Below the pieces are notes generated by a model, which saw only the letters and a program-made list of their open reading frames with translations, searched no databases and had not been told where the DNA came from. 5,200 bases of DNA from Chlamydiota bacterium (GTDB lineage Bacteria; Auribacterota; UBA3054; B51-G9): positions 1 to 5,200 of the forward strand of contig QMOL01000228.1 of the NCBI GenBank assembly GCA_003648225.1, given 5' to 3'. The first letter of the stretch is position 1; the number at the start of each line of letters is the position of its first letter. Shown piece after piece: positions 3,523-5,200 of the stretch. A program made the position numbers and the translations under genes.

Positions 3523-5200
3523 TCACTTCACTAAATCATCCAGAACGTAATCGATCTCATCTTTCAGTTTTGAAATATCAGCTGATTTATCACAAGGAAT
3601 ATCGGTTTTCATTCTGATGATGCGGGGAATAATGTCGAGATCTAATAATCGAACGCACGGAACGCCTTTAGTAAGAATTTCTCCCGCTTTATCGTGAAAA
3701 TGAAGAATTACATCCATCATCCTTAACTGCTTATCAGGTGTGCAGTAAACATCATTATCGTGAAAAGCGTTTTGTTGCAGAAAAGCTTCTTTTATTAATT
3801 TTGCTGTTGTAAGCACTAATCTCTGCCGGTCGGGAAGAGCATCGGGACCTACAAGTTTAACTACCTGCTCGAGTCTGTTTTCTTCTTGCAGGATAGTCAT
3901 AGCTCTATCACGCATTTCCTGATAATTAAAATCCCCGCCTTCTTTTTTCCACCATTCCGCTACATCATCAACATATTCACTATAAGAATTATTCCAGTTA
4001 ATTGAAGGGAAATGGCGCGCTCCGGCGAGTGATTTATCAAGCGCCCAGAACGCGCGGACAAATCTTTTTGTGTGTTGTGTAACCGGCTCGGAAAAATCGC
4101 CGCCCTGTGGTGAAACAGCGCCGATAACAGAAACGGAACCTTCACGTTTTTCAACTTTTCCGCCTACTTCCGCTCTTCCGGCACGTTCATAGAATTCAGC
4201 GAGACGGCTTGCGAGATAAGCCGGATAACCCTCTTCAGCGGGCATTTCTTCGAGTCGGCCGCTGATTTCGCGAAGAGCTTCCGCCCATCGGGAAGTTGAG
4301 TCGGCCATAATTGCAACATTGTATCCCATATCGCGATAATATTCAGCGATAGTAATACCGGTGTAAATACTTGCTTCACGAGCGGTAACCGGCATATTTG
4401 AAGTATTCGCTATAAGAACAGTTCTGTCCATAAGAGGGAGTCCGCTGTTCGGGTCTTTCAATTCAGGGAATTCCTGGAGAACCTGTGTCATTTCATTTCC
4501 GCGCTCACCGCAGCCGATATAAACAATGAGGTTTGCGTCACTGTATTTTGCGAGCTGATGCTGAGTAACGGTTTTTCCTGTGCCGAAACCGCCCGGAATT
4601 GCTGCTGTGCCGCCGCGGGCGATAGTAAAAAAGAAATCAATAACTCTTTGACCTGTAAACAGAGGAATATTAGGTTCAAGTCGCTGGACAACCGGGCGTG
4701 GAATACGAACGGCCCATTTATGATACATTTTTAATTCCTGTTCACCTTTAACATTGGAAACTTTAGCGATAATTTCTTCTATGGTATAATCACCTTCATC
4801 AATTATTTCTGTGATTGTTCCGGAAATCTTCGGCGGGACAAGAATTTTATGATTCAGCAATTCGGTTTCCTGAACGGTACCGAGAATATCGTTACCGGAA
4901 ACAACGTCGCCTTTTTTAGCATTAGGAATGAAGTGCCATATTTTTTCTTTTGAGATTTTTGGAACAGAAATTCCTCTGCCGATGAAAGCGCCTGAAATGT
5001 TAAAAATCTTGTCAAGCGGACGTTGAATTCCATCATAAATACCACGCAATAAACCGGGACCGAGCTCAACACTTAACGGTTCGTTTGTTCCAACAACAAT
5101 TTCACCGGGTTTAACGCCGGTAGTATCTTCATAAACCTGAATAGTGGAAACGTCACCATCCTGTCGAATAATTTCGCCTGTGAGTTCAAGTTTGCCGATA
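3523..5200 (-). CDS. atpA: V/A-type ATPase catalytic subunit A (N-terminus beyond window)
   Basis: Catalytic nucleotide-binding subunit of the membrane-peripheral V1/A1 head, which couples ATP hydrolysis or synthesis to H+ or Na+ movement. 558 residues are visible and the frame stays open to the edge, so the gene begins outside; about 25-30 N-terminal residues are missing compared with relatives. A start at 5049 would be false, since the reading frame upstream of it encodes family sequence (TGEIIRQDGD, VYEDTTGVKPGE, VELGPGLL). In visible-residue numbering: N-terminal barrel 1-60 ending in GIYDGIQRPL; the A-subunit bulge insertion about 85-165; P-loop PGGFGTGKT ending at 210; catalytic Glu232 in GCGERGNEM; Walker B region IMADSTSRWAEALREISGRL around 297-316; SPQGGDFSEPVTQHTKRFVR at about 363-382; helical C-terminal domain to the end. 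All key residues are present. A B-subunit gene, usually right after A, is absent downstream. Confidence 0.95.
   Translation of the reverse strand, partial: IGKLELTGEIIRQDGDVSTIQVYEDTTGVKPGEIVVGTNEPLSVELGPGLLRGIYDGIQRPLDKIFNISGAFIGRGISVPKISKEKIWHFIPNAKKGDVVSGNDILGTVQETELLNHKILVPPKISGTITEIIDEGDYTIEEIIAKVSNVKGEQELKMYHKWAVRIPRPVVQRLEPNIPLFTGQRVIDFFFTIARGGTAAIPGGFGTGKTVTQHQLAKYSDANLIVYIGCGERGNEMTQVLQEFPELKDPNSGLPLMDRTVLIANTSNMPVTAREASIYTGITIAEYYRDMGYNVAIMADSTSRWAEALREISGRLEEMPAEEGYPAYLASRLAEFYERAGRAEVGGKVEKREGSVSVIGAVSPQGGDFSEPVTQHTKRFVRAFWALDKSLAGARHFPSINWNNSYSEYVDDVAEWWKKEGGDFNYQEMRDRAMTILQEENRLEQVVKLVGPDALPDRQRLVLTTAKLIKEAFLQQNAFHDNDVYCTPDKQLRMMDVILHFHDKAGEILTKGVPCVRLLDLDIIPRIIRMKTDIPCDKSADISKLKDEIDYVLDDLVK

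Noticed and set aside
3498..3551. Plus-strand ATG (MKIWMSN) as the start of a histidine kinase following the regulator remnant
   Set aside because: The position would suit a regulator/kinase pair, but the frame stops soon after entering the antisense of the ATPase gene and shows no kinase features.
5044..5052. TTG at 5049 as the start of ATPase subunit A
   Set aside because: The frame stays open to 5200, and its upstream 50 residues match the family's N-terminal barrel, so the gene starts outside the window.

Overview
The window looks like ordinary bacterial chromosome from a low-GC organism. All intact genes lie on the minus strand. Several starts have little or no Shine-Dalgarno sequence, and the spacers are very AT-rich, with one set of CACGAATT-type repeats. 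Together with a V/A-type ATPase, this style fits the Bacteroidota/Chlorobiota/Ignavibacteriota side of the FCB group. That placement is an inference from style, not from a marker gene.

Layout, left to right. Positions 1-203 are non-coding and hold two hairpins. Positions 204-1223 encode an aldo/keto reductase, and 1243-1593 a small cupin directly upstream of it. The two are 19 bases apart and probably form one transcript. Positions 1684-2085 encode a two-span membrane protein of the RseC/MucC type with a Cys-rich N-terminus; a 23-bp perfect palindrome sits on its stop codon, just upstream of the cupin. Positions 2101-2223 are AT-rich spacer with inverted clusters of a short repeat. Positions 2223-3044 encode RsmI, the 16S rRNA C1402 2'-O-methyltransferase. 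Positions 3045-3522 contain no intact gene but two notable things: a frameshifted plus-strand remnant of an OmpR/PhoB-type DNA-binding domain (about 3100-3261), and a 62% GC, hairpin-rich island (about 3262-3480). Positions 3523-5200 encode the catalytic A subunit of a V/A-type ATPase, which continues past the window edge.

The genes do not form one pathway. RsmI acts in ribosome maturation, the RseC-like protein in the membrane (probably redox-linked), the ATPase in ion transport coupled to ATP, and the cupin/reductase pair is probably a small metabolic or stress operon of unknown substrate. No clear new defence or mobile system is present. The least explained part is 3045-3522, a junction where an eroded regulator, a structured GC-rich repeat-like element and the unexpected end of a V-ATPase cluster (no B subunit after A) meet, suggesting past rearrangement.
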